Source: Iamia sp038233335 (GTDB lineage: Bacteria > Actinomycetota > Acidimicrobiia > Acidimicrobiales > Iamiaceae). Taken from it: a stretch of 64,000 nucleotides of DNA. Positions within the stretch are counted from its first letter, which is position 1. Each line of letters starts with the position of its first letter. Positions 1 through 8,322 of this stretch are shown in pieces. The notes below the pieces were generated by a model. It did no database searches and was not told where the DNA came from. It worked only from the letters and a program-made list of their open reading frames with translations. Position numbers and translations under genes: made by a program. The stretch lies in contig JBBSME010000001.1 in the NCBI GenBank assembly GCA_038233335.1, forward strand, positions 1-64,000, read 5' to 3'.

Positions 1-199
1 CCGCTGGCGGGCGGCCACCTTCACCGGGCTCGCCGGTCTGGTCGCGTTCCTCTGGTTCCGCGCCATCGAGGAGCTGCCGGGCGAGATCGTGGTCTTCCTC
101 CCCCACATCACCACCCTCCTGGTGCTGACCTTCGCGTCGCAGCGCCTGCGCCCGCCCGCGGCCGACGGCCGCCGGTACCGTCGCGGCGACTCAGGCTGA
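1..199 (+). CDS. Nucleoside/simple-sugar ABC transporter permease (C-terminal end)
   Basis: Only the last 65 codons are in the window, read from base 2 to a TGA at 197-199. One hydrophobic segment is followed by a stretch with LPHITTLLVLTF and a short basic tail rich in Arg and Pro. This resembles the C-terminus of BmpB/NupQ-type inner-membrane permeases that import nucleosides. The next gene, cytidine deaminase, starts one base after the stop and thymidine phosphorylase follows, so an uptake-plus-catabolism operon for pyrimidine nucleosides fits. The family call rests on this short tail and on context. Confidence 0.6.
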   Translation, partial: RWRAATFTGLAGLVAFLWFRAIEELPGEIVVFLPHITTLLVLTFASQRLRPPAADGRRYRRGDSG

Positions 200-200
200 C

Positions 201-647
201 GTGGTCGACCACGCCACCTCCCCGCCCCCCGGCGACATCCCGTGGGAGCAGCTGCGGACGGAGGCCCGGGCCATGGCCCGCCGGGCCTACGCCCCCTACT
301 CCCAGGTCCGGGTCGGAGCGGCGGCCCTGGTCGACGACGGGCGCATCGTGAGCGGGTGCAACGTGGAGAACGCGAGCCTCGGGCTCACGACGTGCGCCGA
401 GAACGGGCTGGCCTCGGCCCTGGCCGCCTCCGGGGGCGGCCGGCTCGTGGCTCTGGCCGTGGTGGCCCGCGACGGGGCCTACCTCGCCCCCTGCGGCCGG
501 TGCCGCCAGGTCCTGTTCGAGTTCGGGGGTCCGGACCTCCAGGTCGACACCGGGGCCGGACCCACCCCGCTCGGTGCCCTGCTCCCCGGGGCCTTCGGGC
601 CCGACGACGTGACGACCCGCCGGGACCCGTCCGGCGGAACGACGTGA
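201..647 (+). CDS. cdd: Cytidine deaminase
   Basis: Cytosolic zinc enzyme that deaminates cytidine and deoxycytidine to uridine and deoxyuridine. The 148-residue length is normal for the homotetrameric class. Visible motifs are CNVENAS (residues 53-59), TCAEN with zinc ligand Cys65 and catalytic Glu67, and PCGRCRQ with zinc ligands Cys98 and Cys101. The GTG start lies one base after the stop of the upstream permease gene, so translation is probably coupled. With deoA 25 bp downstream it forms a pyrimidine salvage/catabolism operon. The last 20 residues or so are low-complexity and not conserved in the family. Confidence 0.95.
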   Translation: MVDHATSPPPGDIPWEQLRTEARAMARRAYAPYSQVRVGAAALVDDGRIVSGCNVENASLGLTTCAENGLASALAASGGGRLVALAVVARDGAYLAPCGRCRQVLFEFGGPDLQVDTGAGPTPLGALLPGAFGPDDVTTRRDPSGGTT

Positions 648-672
648 TCCACCCCGACGAGGAGGACTAACC

Positions 673-1947
673 GTGGCCACCGACATCCTCGACGTCCTCC
701 GCACGAAGCGCGACGGCGGCACCCTGACCGACGAGCAGATCCGCTACGTGCTCGACGGCTTCACCGCCGGCGAGGTCGCCGACGAGCAGATGGCCGCGCT
801 GTGCATGGCCGTCGTGTTCCAGGGCCTCTCCCCCGCCGAGCTGTCGACCTGGACCCAGGTCATGCTCGACTCCGGCACCCGCCTCGACCTCACCGACGTG
901 GGTCGGCCCACCGTCGACAAGCACTCCACCGGCGGCGTGGGCGACAAGGTCTCCCTGATCCTCGTGCCGTTGGTGGCCGCGTGCGGAGCCGCCGTCCCCC
1001 AGGTGGCCGGACGAGGGCTGGGCCACACCGGGGGCACGCTCGACAAGCTCGAGTCCATCCCCGGGTGGTCACCCCACCTGGAGCTCTCGGCCCTGCGCGA
1101 CGCCCTCACCACCGTCGGATGCGTGATCTGCGGCGCCGGCGACGACCTGGCCCCGGCCGACCGTCGCCTCTACGCCCTGCGCGACGTCACCGGCACGGTC
1201 GAGTCCATCCCCCTCATCGCCAGCTCCATCATGAGCAAGAAGATCGCCTCCGGGACCGCCGGTCTGGTGCTGGACGTGAAGGTCGGCTCCGGCGCCTTCC
1301 TGCCCGAGGTGCCCCGGGCTCGGGAGCTGGCCACGACCATGGTGGGGCTCGGGCGCGACCACGGCGTCGATACCGTCGCCCTGCTCACCGACATGGACAC
1401 CCCTCTCGGGTGGGCGTGCGGCAACGCCCTCGAGGTCACCGAGTCGATCGAGGTGCTCCAGGGCGGCGGCCCCGAGGACCTGCGAGAGGTGACCGTGGCC
1501 CTGGCCCGGGAGATGGTCGGCCTGGCCGGGCTCGACGCCGATCCGGCCGACGTGCTGGCCTCGGGCCGAGCCCTCGACGTCTTCGACGCCATGGTCCGAG
1601 TCCAGGGCGGCGACCCCGAGGCCCCGCGGCCCACCTCGTCGGAGGTCGTCACCGTGGCCGCCCCCGCCACGGGGATCCTCCGCCGCCTCGACGCCCGGTC
1701 GGTGGGGGTGGCCGCCTGGCGCCTGGGTGCGGGCCGAGCCCGCAAGGAGGACCCGGTCAGCGCGTGCGCCGGGGTGGTGTGCCAGGCCAAGCCCGGTGAC
1801 CCCGTGACCGAGGGCGACACCGTGATGGAGCTGCACGTCGACGACCCGGCCCGCCTCGACGGTGCCCTGGCGGCCCTGGAGGGGGCCCTCGAGGTCGGCC
1901 CCGAGGCCCCCGCGCCCCGCCCCCTCGTCATCGACCGCATCGGCTGA
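673..1947 (+). CDS. deoA: Thymidine phosphorylase
   Basis: Reversible phosphorolysis of thymidine and deoxyuridine to the base and 2-deoxyribose-1-phosphate. The protein has 424 residues, the usual length. The signature KHSTGGVGDKVSL lies around residues 83-95, followed by a glycine-rich nucleoside phosphorylase middle domain and the C-terminal pyrimidine-nucleoside phosphorylase domain. GTG start with a strong AGGAGG ribosome-binding site at about 660-665. It is the last gene of the nucleoside permease-cdd-deoA operon. Downstream is a tandem hairpin repeat between this gene and the convergent lipoprotein gene. Confidence 0.95.
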   Translation: MATDILDVLRTKRDGGTLTDEQIRYVLDGFTAGEVADEQMAALCMAVVFQGLSPAELSTWTQVMLDSGTRLDLTDVGRPTVDKHSTGGVGDKVSLILVPLVAACGAAVPQVAGRGLGHTGGTLDKLESIPGWSPHLELSALRDALTTVGCVICGAGDDLAPADRRLYALRDVTGTVESIPLIASSIMSKKIASGTAGLVLDVKVGSGAFLPEVPRARELATTMVGLGRDHGVDTVALLTDMDTPLGWACGNALEVTESIEVLQGGGPEDLREVTVALAREMVGLAGLDADPADVLASGRALDVFDAMVRVQGGDPEAPRPTSSEVVTVAAPATGILRRLDARSVGVAAWRLGAGRARKEDPVSACAGVVCQAKPGDPVTEGDTVMELHVDDPARLDGALAALEGALEVGPEAPAPRPLVIDRIG

Positions 1948-2029
1948 CCCCGCCGGCACCGGCGCCCGGTCCCGGTTCGAGTAGGTGGCTGCCGACCTGC
2001 CGTCGCACGGGCCGAGCATCCGGCGTGCC

Positions 2030-2154
2030 CCTCGAAGTGGTCGACCAGATCGGGGATCTGACCCCGGGATCCGCGACCAGTACGACGCCTACCTCGAAGC
2101 GGTCGACCGGACCGGGGTCCTGACCCCGGGATCCGCGACCAGTTCGACGCCTAC
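2030..2154. repeat. 62-bp tandem repeat, two copies, each with a GC hairpin
   Basis: Two adjacent copies begin at 2030 and 2092, with a period of 62 bp and a few mismatches. In copy 2 the core GGGGTC-CT-GACCCC forms a perfect inverted repeat, flanked by outer GGTCG/CGACC arms. Copy 1 has one mismatch in that core. The array lies between the convergent genes deoA and a lipoprotein gene and overlaps the last codons of the latter. There is no T tract. A factor-dependent or bidirectional transcription end is possible. Confidence 0.75.
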
Positions 2155-2981
2155 GAGGGTTCCAGGGCCAGGTCCTCGGTCAGGTCGGCGGGCACGTCCA
2201 CGACCACCACGACCTGTTCGGCCTGGTCGCACTCGACGGGTTCGCCCCGCTCGTGGTCCTCCTGGCGCCCCACGACGCGGAGCACGTCGGCGGTGACGAC
2301 CACCTCGGCGCCGGCCGGGCGGCAGCCGGACACGGTCGCCGCCATGCGCCGATCGCCCGCGTCGAGCGGGGCGACGTCGGGCGGCGCGTCCGGCGCGTCG
2401 GGCCACCGGCGCAGCAGCGCGTCCAGATCGTCGGGCGTGCGCACCTCGACGGCGCCACCCCGGGGCTCAACGCCCACCCGGATCACCTCCCGCACGATCC
2501 CGATGCCCACCGGCGCCGAAAGGGGCTCGCCGGCGATGGTGGCCCCGGCCGGCACCTCGTCGCGGGGGATCGCCACCACTGCGACGGCGGGGGCGAAGGC
2601 CTCGCAGAGGACGTCGTCGGGCTCAGCGACCCCCGTGGGCACCACCTTCAGGTCGGTGCCCGACACCACGACCTCAGCGCCCGTGGGCTCGTCGCACCCG
2701 GCGGTGACGTCGGCGGCCAGCCCGACGAGGTAGGCGGTCAGGTCCACGTCGTCCACCAGGAGCCCGGGACCACCGGATCCGGGGCTGCGGTCCCGCGCCG
2801 ATCCGAGGTAGAGGAGCTCGGAGGCGACGACCTCGCCCGCCGGTTCCGGCGCTGCGGCGGGGACGCCATCGTCGCCGCCGTCGTCGCCACCCCCGCAGGC
2901 CACGCTCAGCGCACCGAGGACGAGGGCGAGGGTCAGGCGTCGGACGGGTCGGACGGGTCGGACGGGTCGAACAGCGGTCAT
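2151..2981 (-). CDS. Secreted lipoprotein of unknown function
   Basis: 276 residues. The N-terminus has three VRP repeats encoded by a 9-bp tandem repeat, then a hydrophobic signal segment ending in LSVACGGG, a lipobox, so the mature protein is probably a lipid-anchored extracytoplasmic protein. The remainder is an acidic, Val/Ala-rich domain with two similar halves, each containing a Cys followed by a strand-rich AEVVV segment; this may be an internal duplication. I do not recognise the family. The stop codon lies inside the second copy of a 62-bp tandem repeat. Confidence 0.7.
   Translation of the reverse strand: MTAVRPVRPVRPVRRLTLALVLGALSVACGGGDDGGDDGVPAAAPEPAGEVVASELLYLGSARDRSPGSGGPGLLVDDVDLTAYLVGLAADVTAGCDEPTGAEVVVSGTDLKVVPTGVAEPDDVLCEAFAPAVAVVAIPRDEVPAGATIAGEPLSAPVGIGIVREVIRVGVEPRGGAVEVRTPDDLDALLRRWPDAPDAPPDVAPLDAGDRRMAATVSGCRPAGAEVVVTADVLRVVGRQEDHERGEPVECDQAEQVVVVVDVPADLTEDLALEPS
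2941..2967. repeat. 9-bp tandem repeat (three copies) in a signal-peptide region
   Basis: Three perfect copies of CGGACGGGT. On the minus strand they encode three Val-Arg-Pro units between the start codon and the hydrophobic core of the lipoprotein signal peptide. Copy-number change would alter the basic n-region in steps of three residues without a frameshift. Confidence 0.85.
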
Positions 2982-3055
2982 GGTGGGATGTGACGACGGC
3001 GGCGCCGGTGCGGTTCCCGGCGGCCACGGGGAGCCCTCCCCGGTCGCTCGGACCG

Positions 3056-3061
3056 TATCCT
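3056..3061 (+). promoter_or_regulatory. -10 element TATCCT of the PhyH gene
   Basis: TATCCT ends 7 nt before the ATG at 3069. The RNA would start at or next to the start codon (leaderless). No ribosome-binding site is visible. Confidence 0.55.
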
Positions 3062-3068
3062 CGGAGCC

Positions 3069-3938
3069 ATGTCCGCCGCCCCCGCCACCACCGAGATCGA
3101 CCGCTCCGCCTGGGAACGGGACGGGTTCCTCGTCGTGCCCGGAGCCTTCACCGCCGGGGCGTGCGCCGCGCTCATGGAGCGGGCGGCCGAGCACATCGCC
3201 ACGGCTGAGCACGACCCGGTGTCGGTGTTCTCCACCCACGAGCAACAGCGCACCTCCGACGAGTGGTTCCTCGGCTCCGGTGGGGCGGTGCGGTGCTTCT
3301 TCGAGGAGGAGGCCTTCACCGCCGACGGCGAGCTGGCGGTGGCCGTGGACCGGGCCATCAACAAGGTCGGCCACGCCCAGCACGACCTCGACCCCGTCTA
3401 CGGCGCCTTCGCCCGGGACCCGGTCATGGCCGCCACCACGGCCGCCCTCGGGGTGACCGAGCCGCTGCTGGTCCAGTCCATGCACATCTTCAAACAGCCC
3501 CACATCGGCGGCGAGGTCACCTGCCACCAGGACGCCACCTTCCTGCCCACCGACCCCCAGTCCGTCGTCGGCCTCTGGGTCGCCCTGGAAGACGCGACCC
3601 TCGACAACGGCTGCCTGTGGGCAGAGCCCGGCGGGCACCGGAGCCCCCTGCGCCGACGCTTCGTCCGGGCCGGGTCCACCGACGCCGATGGCACCGCCTT
3701 CGTCGACCTCGACCCCACCCCCCTGCCGGTACCCGGACCCGACGGTTCCCTGGTCCCCCTGGAGGTCGCGGCCGGCACGCTCGTCGCCCTCCACGGCCGC
3801 CTGCCCCACTGGTCCGGCCCCAACCGGTCGGGCCGGTCCCGGCAGGCCTACTCCGTCCACGTCGTCGACGGCACCGCGGCCTGGCCAGCCGACGGCTGGC
3901 TCCAGCGCCCCGCCGATCTCCCCTTCCGGGGCTTCTGA
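3069..3938 (+). CDS. Phytanoyl-CoA dioxygenase (PhyH) family protein
   Basis: Predicted Fe(II)/2-oxoglutarate-dependent dioxygenase, 289 residues, cytosolic. The facial triad is visible as H153-x-D155 (CHQDATF) and a distal histidine near residue 247 in a LPHWSGPNRSGRSR stretch, whose Arg would bind 2-oxoglutarate. Family members hydroxylate acyl-CoAs, ectoine or other small substrates; the substrate cannot be told here. The following SMP-30-like gene is 39 bp downstream on the same strand but has its own promoter hexamer. Confidence 0.85.
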   Translation: MSAAPATTEIDRSAWERDGFLVVPGAFTAGACAALMERAAEHIATAEHDPVSVFSTHEQQRTSDEWFLGSGGAVRCFFEEEAFTADGELAVAVDRAINKVGHAQHDLDPVYGAFARDPVMAATTAALGVTEPLLVQSMHIFKQPHIGGEVTCHQDATFLPTDPQSVVGLWVALEDATLDNGCLWAEPGGHRSPLRRRFVRAGSTDADGTAFVDLDPTPLPVPGPDGSLVPLEVAAGTLVALHGRLPHWSGPNRSGRSRQAYSVHVVDGTAAWPADGWLQRPADLPFRGF

Positions 3939-3965
3939 CCCTGGGCAGCGCCCTGATTCCGGTCG

Positions 3966-3971
3966 TAAGGT
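3966..3971 (+). promoter_or_regulatory. -10 element TAAGGT of the SMP-30 gene
   Basis: TAAGGT ends 6 nt before the ATG at 3978, which would give a leaderless or near-leaderless mRNA. Confidence 0.5.
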
Positions 3972-3977
3972 CCGGCG

Positions 3978-4883
3978 ATGAGCGCGCGCACCTTCACCAC
4001 ACTGTCCGACGGGGGATGCTTCTTCGAGGGGCCGCGGTGGCGCGATGGGCGCTGGTGGGTGTCGGACTTCTACCGCCACGCGGTCTTCACCGTCGAGGTC
4101 GACGGGACCGAGACCAAGGTCCTCGACGTCCCCGGCCAACCCTCCGGCCTGGGCTGGATGCCCGACGGAGACCTCCTAGTGGTGTCCATGAAGGACCACC
4201 AGGTGCTGCGGGTCGGCGGTGACGGAGGTGTGACCGTCCACGCCGACCTGTCCGAGCTCGGGGTGCGGGGACCTCTGAACGACATGGTCGTGTCGGCGAC
4301 CGGCCACGCCTACGTGGGGTGCTTCGGCTTCGACCTGATGACCGGGGCCGACCCCGCCCCCGCCCCCGTCTACCTGATCGAGCCGGACGGCTCGGTGGGG
4401 GTGGCGGCCGAGGACCTGCGGTTCCCCAACGGCTCGGTGATCACCGACGACGGCGCCACCCTCATCGTGGGCGAGACGATGGGTTGTCGCTACTCGGCCT
4501 TCACGATCGAACCCGATGGCAGCCTCTCGGATCGGTGGGTCTGGGCCCAGATCGCGCCCACCCCGGTGATGGCCGGCTTCGCCGAGACCCTCGGCGCCGT
4601 CACCGTCGGCCCTGACGGCTGCGGGCTCGATGCCGAGGGTCACATCTGGGCCGCTGACGCCATCGGCGCCCGGGTGGTACGCGTGGCCCCGGGGGGTGAC
4701 ATCGTCGATGAGGTGGCCGCCCCTGCGGGCCTGGGGGCGTTCGCGTGCATGCTCGGGGGCGACGACGGCCGGACGCTCCTCGCCTGTCTGGCCCCGGACT
4801 TCTTCGAGGAGGCTCGGAGCGCAGCCCGGGAGGCGGTCCTGGCGACCACCACCGTCGACGTGCCCCGGGCCGGCCTGCCGTAG
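3978..4883 (+). CDS. SMP-30/gluconolactonase/LRE family protein
   Basis: A 301-residue six-bladed beta-propeller of the SMP-30 type. An early EGPRW segment supplies the metal-binding Glu, the PLNDMVVSATG segment (about residues 96-106) contains the conserved Asn-Asp, and RFPNGSVI and the CGLDAEGHIWAAD stretch carry further metal ligands. Such proteins are Ca2+- or Zn2+-dependent lactonases that hydrolyse aldonolactones or other lactones. The substrate is unknown. It lies next to a PhyH dioxygenase, but a shared pathway is only a guess. Confidence 0.85.
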   Translation: MSARTFTTLSDGGCFFEGPRWRDGRWWVSDFYRHAVFTVEVDGTETKVLDVPGQPSGLGWMPDGDLLVVSMKDHQVLRVGGDGGVTVHADLSELGVRGPLNDMVVSATGHAYVGCFGFDLMTGADPAPAPVYLIEPDGSVGVAAEDLRFPNGSVITDDGATLIVGETMGCRYSAFTIEPDGSLSDRWVWAQIAPTPVMAGFAETLGAVTVGPDGCGLDAEGHIWAADAIGARVVRVAPGGDIVDEVAAPAGLGAFACMLGGDDGRTLLACLAPDFFEEARSAAREAVLATTTVDVPRAGLP

Positions 4884-4898
4884 CCGCCGCGCCGACGA

Positions 4899-5390
4899 TC
4901 AGTCGGGCGGGAGGAGGGCGCGGTCGACCTGGCCCGTCCGCACCATGGCCCGGCGACGCTGCTCGTCATCGAGCCCGAAGGTCCGCCAGCACCACCAGCA
5001 CGCGGCGGCGCCCAGCACCTCGAGGATGACCACGGCCACCAACGGCCGCTCCAGCTCGGGCAGGCCGCCCTCACCGAACCCCCGTCCCAGGAAGGGCCAC
5101 CAGAACAGCTCGGAGCGGGTGAAGGTGAAGTCCAGGGCCAGGTGCAGGAACATGCCGATGGGGATGCCCAGCCACCGTCGCCGGACCAGGCGGCGGTGAC
5201 GGGTGAGCCCCATGACGACGGCCAGGGCCAGGACCGCCCCCAGCAGGGTGTGGAGCACCCACGGCCCGCCGGTGACGACGTCGAGCATGGGCAGGAGGGC
5301 ACCCAGCACCACCATGCGGTAGTCGAGGGCGGGGCTGCGGAACACCAGCCAGACCGCGGCCACGGTCGGGCCGATGAACCAGAGGAGCAT
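4899..5390 (-). CDS. Integral membrane protein, YdjM/metal-dependent-hydrolase-like
   Basis: 163 residues with about four hydrophobic segments. Conserved polar positions include a Pro-Met-Leu-Asp early on, HTLLGA in the second membrane segment, and HLALDFTF around residue 95. His and Asp in those positions are typical of the LexA-binding, YdjM-like membrane hydrolase family, though catalysis is unproven. It follows the zinc-ribbon gene by 37 bp on the same strand and is probably co-transcribed with it. Confidence 0.55.
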   Translation of the reverse strand: MLLWFIGPTVAAVWLVFRSPALDYRMVVLGALLPMLDVVTGGPWVLHTLLGAVLALAVVMGLTRHRRLVRRRWLGIPIGMFLHLALDFTFTRSELFWWPFLGRGFGEGGLPELERPLVAVVILEVLGAAACWWCWRTFGLDDEQRRRAMVRTGQVDRALLPPD

Positions 5391-5427
5391 CCTCAGCGCC
5401 CCCGGCCCGATGTCGGTGAGCGGCTGC

Positions 5428-6153
5428 TCACCGGACCAGGATGCGGCCGCAGTCCTCGCAGTGGATCCGGGCGTCGGCGGGCAGGCCCTTGATCCGGCTC
5501 ACCTCCACCGCCGACAGCTTCATGTGGCAGCCCCCGCAGGTGTGGCCGCGCTCCAGGCGGGCCACGCCGACGCCGTCGAGGTCGGCCCGCAGCCCCTCGT
5601 ACTCGGCCCGCAGGTCGGCCGGGACCACGGCCGCCGCAGCCGAGCGAGCAGCCGCCTCGGAGTCCAGCTCGGCGTCGATCTCGGCCTCGGCCACGGTGAT
5701 GCGCCGGGCCACATCTTCGGCCCGGGCGGCCAAGGCGGCCCGCTCCTCGCCCAGGGTGGCGGCCTCCTCGTCGAGCGGCTCGCGCTCGACCATCATCTCC
5801 AGCTCCTCGTCCTCCAGCACACCCACGCGCCGGGCCAGCGACGCGATCTCCTCCTGGAGGGACTGGAGCTCGCGGGCACCGGTGACCGAGCCGCTGTAGA
5901 GCGCCTTGTCGGCGTGGTCGGACTTCTCCTTGAGCCCCACCACCTCGTCGTCGATGCGCTTCTGCTCGCGGTCGAGGCGGTGGCGCTCGGCGTCGACCAC
6001 ACCCAGCCGCTGCTCCTTGGCCCGGTCGGCCTCGGCCACCTCGACCGCCTCGGTCCGCTCGGGCAGGGTCTGACGCCGGGTGCGCAGCTGGGTGATGCGG
6101 GTGTCGTGGCCCTGCACGGCCAGGAGCTGCTCCTGCGGATCGGTGTCGCTCAT
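5428..6153 (-). CDS. Coiled-coil zinc-ribbon protein (C4-type, DUF164 family)
   Basis: 241 residues. About residues 10-180 are a long charged coiled coil, and the C-terminus carries a C4 zinc ribbon with CGGC and CEDC pairs. This organisation matches the widespread zinc-ribbon protein often encoded next to NIF3/YbgI and RNase H genes. It is thought to bind nucleic acid or act as a scaffold, but no reaction is known. A TACCCT hexamer lies 8 nt upstream of the ATG, suggesting a leaderless mRNA. The YdjM-like membrane gene follows on the same strand. Confidence 0.8.
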   Translation of the reverse strand: MSDTDPQEQLLAVQGHDTRITQLRTRRQTLPERTEAVEVAEADRAKEQRLGVVDAERHRLDREQKRIDDEVVGLKEKSDHADKALYSGSVTGARELQSLQEEIASLARRVGVLEDEELEMMVEREPLDEEAATLGEERAALAARAEDVARRITVAEAEIDAELDSEAAARSAAAAVVPADLRAEYEGLRADLDGVGVARLERGHTCGGCHMKLSAVEVSRIKGLPADARIHCEDCGRILVR

Positions 6154-6161
6154 CGGGGGGC

Positions 6162-6167
6162 AGGGTA
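6162..6167 (-). promoter_or_regulatory. -10 element TACCCT of the zinc-ribbon gene
   Basis: On the minus strand TACCCT ends 8 nt before the ATG at 6153. Confidence 0.5.
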
Positions 6168-6199
6168 CGCCGTGCCCGGAGAGGCCCGCGACGCGCCGG

Positions 6200-8200
6200 T
6201 CACCGTCGGAAGCAGCGCCGCTCGTCGGTCTTCATGCAGAGGTACTCGCGGCGATCGGCCGACGGCTCCGGTGGGGTGAACTCCTCCACCTGCAGGGAGG
6301 GGGTGATCTTGGCCATGAAGTCCCCCCAAGTGCGAGCTGGGAAGCTGCCTCCGGTGGCCGAGGACCCGACGCCGACCAGCGGTCGGTTGTCCGACGTGCC
6401 GCCCATCCACACCGAGACCGAGAGCTGGGGGATGTAGCCCACGAACCAGACGTCGCTGGGGCCGTTGGTGGTCCCCGTCTTGCCCGCCGCCGGGCGGGAG
6501 ATCCGGGCCCTGGTCCCGGTGCCCGACTCCACGTTCTGCTTCAGCACGTCGGTGACCTGGCGGGCCACCTGCGCCGGGATGACCTGCTCGGGAGCAGCGG
6601 TGTGGGCGAGGACGATGTTGCCGTCGACGTCCTCGACCCGGTCGATGAAGTAGGGCTCGTTGCGCACCCCGTCGTTGGCGAACACCGAGTAGGCCGAGGC
6701 CATCTCCAGCGGCGACACCCCGTCGGGGCCGAGGGGCATGGACGCGGCCTCCGGCGACAGGTCCGAGGTGATGCCCAGGCGCTGGGCCATGTCGGCCACC
6801 TTCTGAGGACCGACGATCTGGTTGAGCCGCAGGAAGGCACAGTTGGACGAGTCCAGGGTCTGCTCGGTCAGGCTCTGGGTCGAGCCCCGACTGCCCCCAT
6901 AGTTCTTGGGAGGCTCGTCCTCGTTCTCGTAGCCCGGGACGTCGCCGCAGGGCCCCCGGCCGCTGATGGTGTCCTCCGGCGAGTAGCCGTCGAGGAAGGC
7001 CTGGGCCAGCACGAAGGGCTTGAACGTCGAGCCCACCTGTCGGTTGTTGGCCAACGCGAGGTCGTACTGGTAGCGGTCGAACCCTGGCCCGCCCACGAGG
7101 AACCGAACCGCGCCGGTGGCCGGTTCCACCCCGGCCATGGCCGCGGTGCCGAACCGGGTGGCCCCGTTGGGCGCATCCGGCAGGCTGAAGGTGGCATCGC
7201 CGTCGTTGCCCGGGAGCGTGTCGTTCCGGGACGCCAACGCCTCCAGGTACATCCGCTGGTCGAAGGTGGTGTAGACGCGCAGGCCGCCGCCGTAGAGCCG
7301 GTTGAACCGGGCCGTCTGCGTGCTACCCAGGCGCTCGTCGGCGAGCAGTTGCTCCTTGACCTCCTCGACGAAGTAGTCGTCGGGCTTCTGCGGCCGGTAG
7401 GCCTCCTCCGGGAGGGGGACGAACTTGCTGAGGTCAGCCACCGGTCGGGAGATCCGATTCGTGGTGACCAGGGCATCGAGCACGGTGTTGCGCCGGGCCA
7501 GGGCCCGACTGCGGCGCTTCAGAGGATCGCAGGTCCCCGGGCAGCGGATCACGCTGCCCAACATGGCGCCCTCGGCCCAGTTGAGCTCGGCCACGTCCTT
7601 GTTGAAGTACGTCTCGGCCGCGGCCTGGACGCCGTAGGCGCCGGCCCCGAAGTACACCGTGTTGATGTAGTACTCGAGGATCTCGTCCTTGGTGTAGGTG
7701 TCCTCCAGCTCCACGGCCAGGACCGCCTCTCGCACCTTGCGGGCGAAGTCCTGGTCCTTGTCGTCCACCGCGTTCTTGACCACTTGCTGGGTGATGGTCG
7801 AGCCGCCCTGGGCCACGCCGCCGCTCTCGATGTTGGCCGTGAAGGCCCGGCCGATGGAGCGGGCGTTGACCCCCTTGTGGCTGAAGAAGGCCGAGTCCTC
7901 GGCGGAGAGGATGGAGTCGAGCACGGTGCGGGGCACGTCCTCGATGTCGACCTGGACCCGGTTCTCCTCGTCCACGAAGGTGGCCATGAGGGTGCCCCGG
8001 TTGTCGTACACGTAGGACCGCTCCGACAGCGGCTGGAGGGTGATGGAGGTCAGCTCGAAGCGGTGGGCCTTGGAGATCTCGGCCAGGTGGGGCGCGGCCA
8101 CGGCGACCGCAGCGGTGAGCGTGACCACGCTCAGCGCGACGATCACGGCCAGGCGGACCAGCCGCTTCATGTTGGTGAACAACGCCTTCAGCACCCTCAC
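6200..8200 (-). CDS. Class A penicillin-binding protein (transglycosylase/transpeptidase)
   Basis: Bifunctional peptidoglycan synthase, 666 residues from the chosen GTG. One N-terminal membrane anchor (about residues 12-35) is followed by a GT51 transglycosylase domain with catalytic Glu101 (SAEDSAFF) and the GGSTITQQ motif. A transpeptidase domain has SxxK at Ser391-Lys394, SSN near 451-453 and KTGT near 574-577. The C-terminus is short, without PASTA repeats. The start is placed at GTG 8200 because TACCCT lies 9 nt upstream of it. ATG 8170, 10 codons further in, is the alternative. It is a monocistronic minus-strand gene facing a divergent LLM gene. Confidence 0.93.
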   Translation of the reverse strand: MRVLKALFTNMKRLVRLAVIVALSVVTLTAAVAVAAPHLAEISKAHRFELTSITLQPLSERSYVYDNRGTLMATFVDEENRVQVDIEDVPRTVLDSILSAEDSAFFSHKGVNARSIGRAFTANIESGGVAQGGSTITQQVVKNAVDDKDQDFARKVREAVLAVELEDTYTKDEILEYYINTVYFGAGAYGVQAAAETYFNKDVAELNWAEGAMLGSVIRCPGTCDPLKRRSRALARRNTVLDALVTTNRISRPVADLSKFVPLPEEAYRPQKPDDYFVEEVKEQLLADERLGSTQTARFNRLYGGGLRVYTTFDQRMYLEALASRNDTLPGNDGDATFSLPDAPNGATRFGTAAMAGVEPATGAVRFLVGGPGFDRYQYDLALANNRQVGSTFKPFVLAQAFLDGYSPEDTISGRGPCGDVPGYENEDEPPKNYGGSRGSTQSLTEQTLDSSNCAFLRLNQIVGPQKVADMAQRLGITSDLSPEAASMPLGPDGVSPLEMASAYSVFANDGVRNEPYFIDRVEDVDGNIVLAHTAAPEQVIPAQVARQVTDVLKQNVESGTGTRARISRPAAGKTGTTNGPSDVWFVGYIPQLSVSVWMGGTSDNRPLVGVGSSATGGSFPARTWGDFMAKITPSLQVEEFTPPEPSADRREYLCMKTDERRCFRR

Positions 8201-8209
8201 GGTCCGGCC

Positions 8210-8215
8210 AGGGTA
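8210..8215 (-). promoter_or_regulatory. -10 element TACCCT of the PBP gene
   Basis: Minus-strand TACCCT ends 9 nt before GTG 8200. This spacing is the reason for preferring the GTG start. Confidence 0.45.
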
Positions 8216-8308
8216 GTGGCTTCCCCCCGCCGATCCGCGGGCGCCCCACCCCCTGACCAGGGTGCGTTCAGTCACTCCGCGCCGGCCGCGGAGGGTCCAG
8301 CCCACCGG

Positions 8309-8314
8309 TAGCGT
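8309..8314 (+). promoter_or_regulatory. -10 element TAGCGT of the LLM gene
   Basis: TAGCGT ends 8 nt before ATG 8323. No Shine-Dalgarno is visible. Confidence 0.5.
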
Positions 8315-8322
8315 GCCCGGCC

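Noticed and set aside
1948..2029. Search for a rho-independent terminator after deoA
   Set aside because: Only GC inverted repeats without a T tract are seen, so only the tandem repeat is reported.
2151..4139. Very long open minus-strand frame (over 650 codons) across the PhyH gene
   Set aside because: Only the part to 2981 has a signal peptide and lipobox. The remainder is antisense to a gene with clear catalytic motifs and is Gly/Arg-rich.
6080..8311. Plus-strand open frame of about 740 codons
   Set aside because: Antisense to the PBP gene, which has all transglycosylase and transpeptidase motifs; the antisense product is low-complexity.
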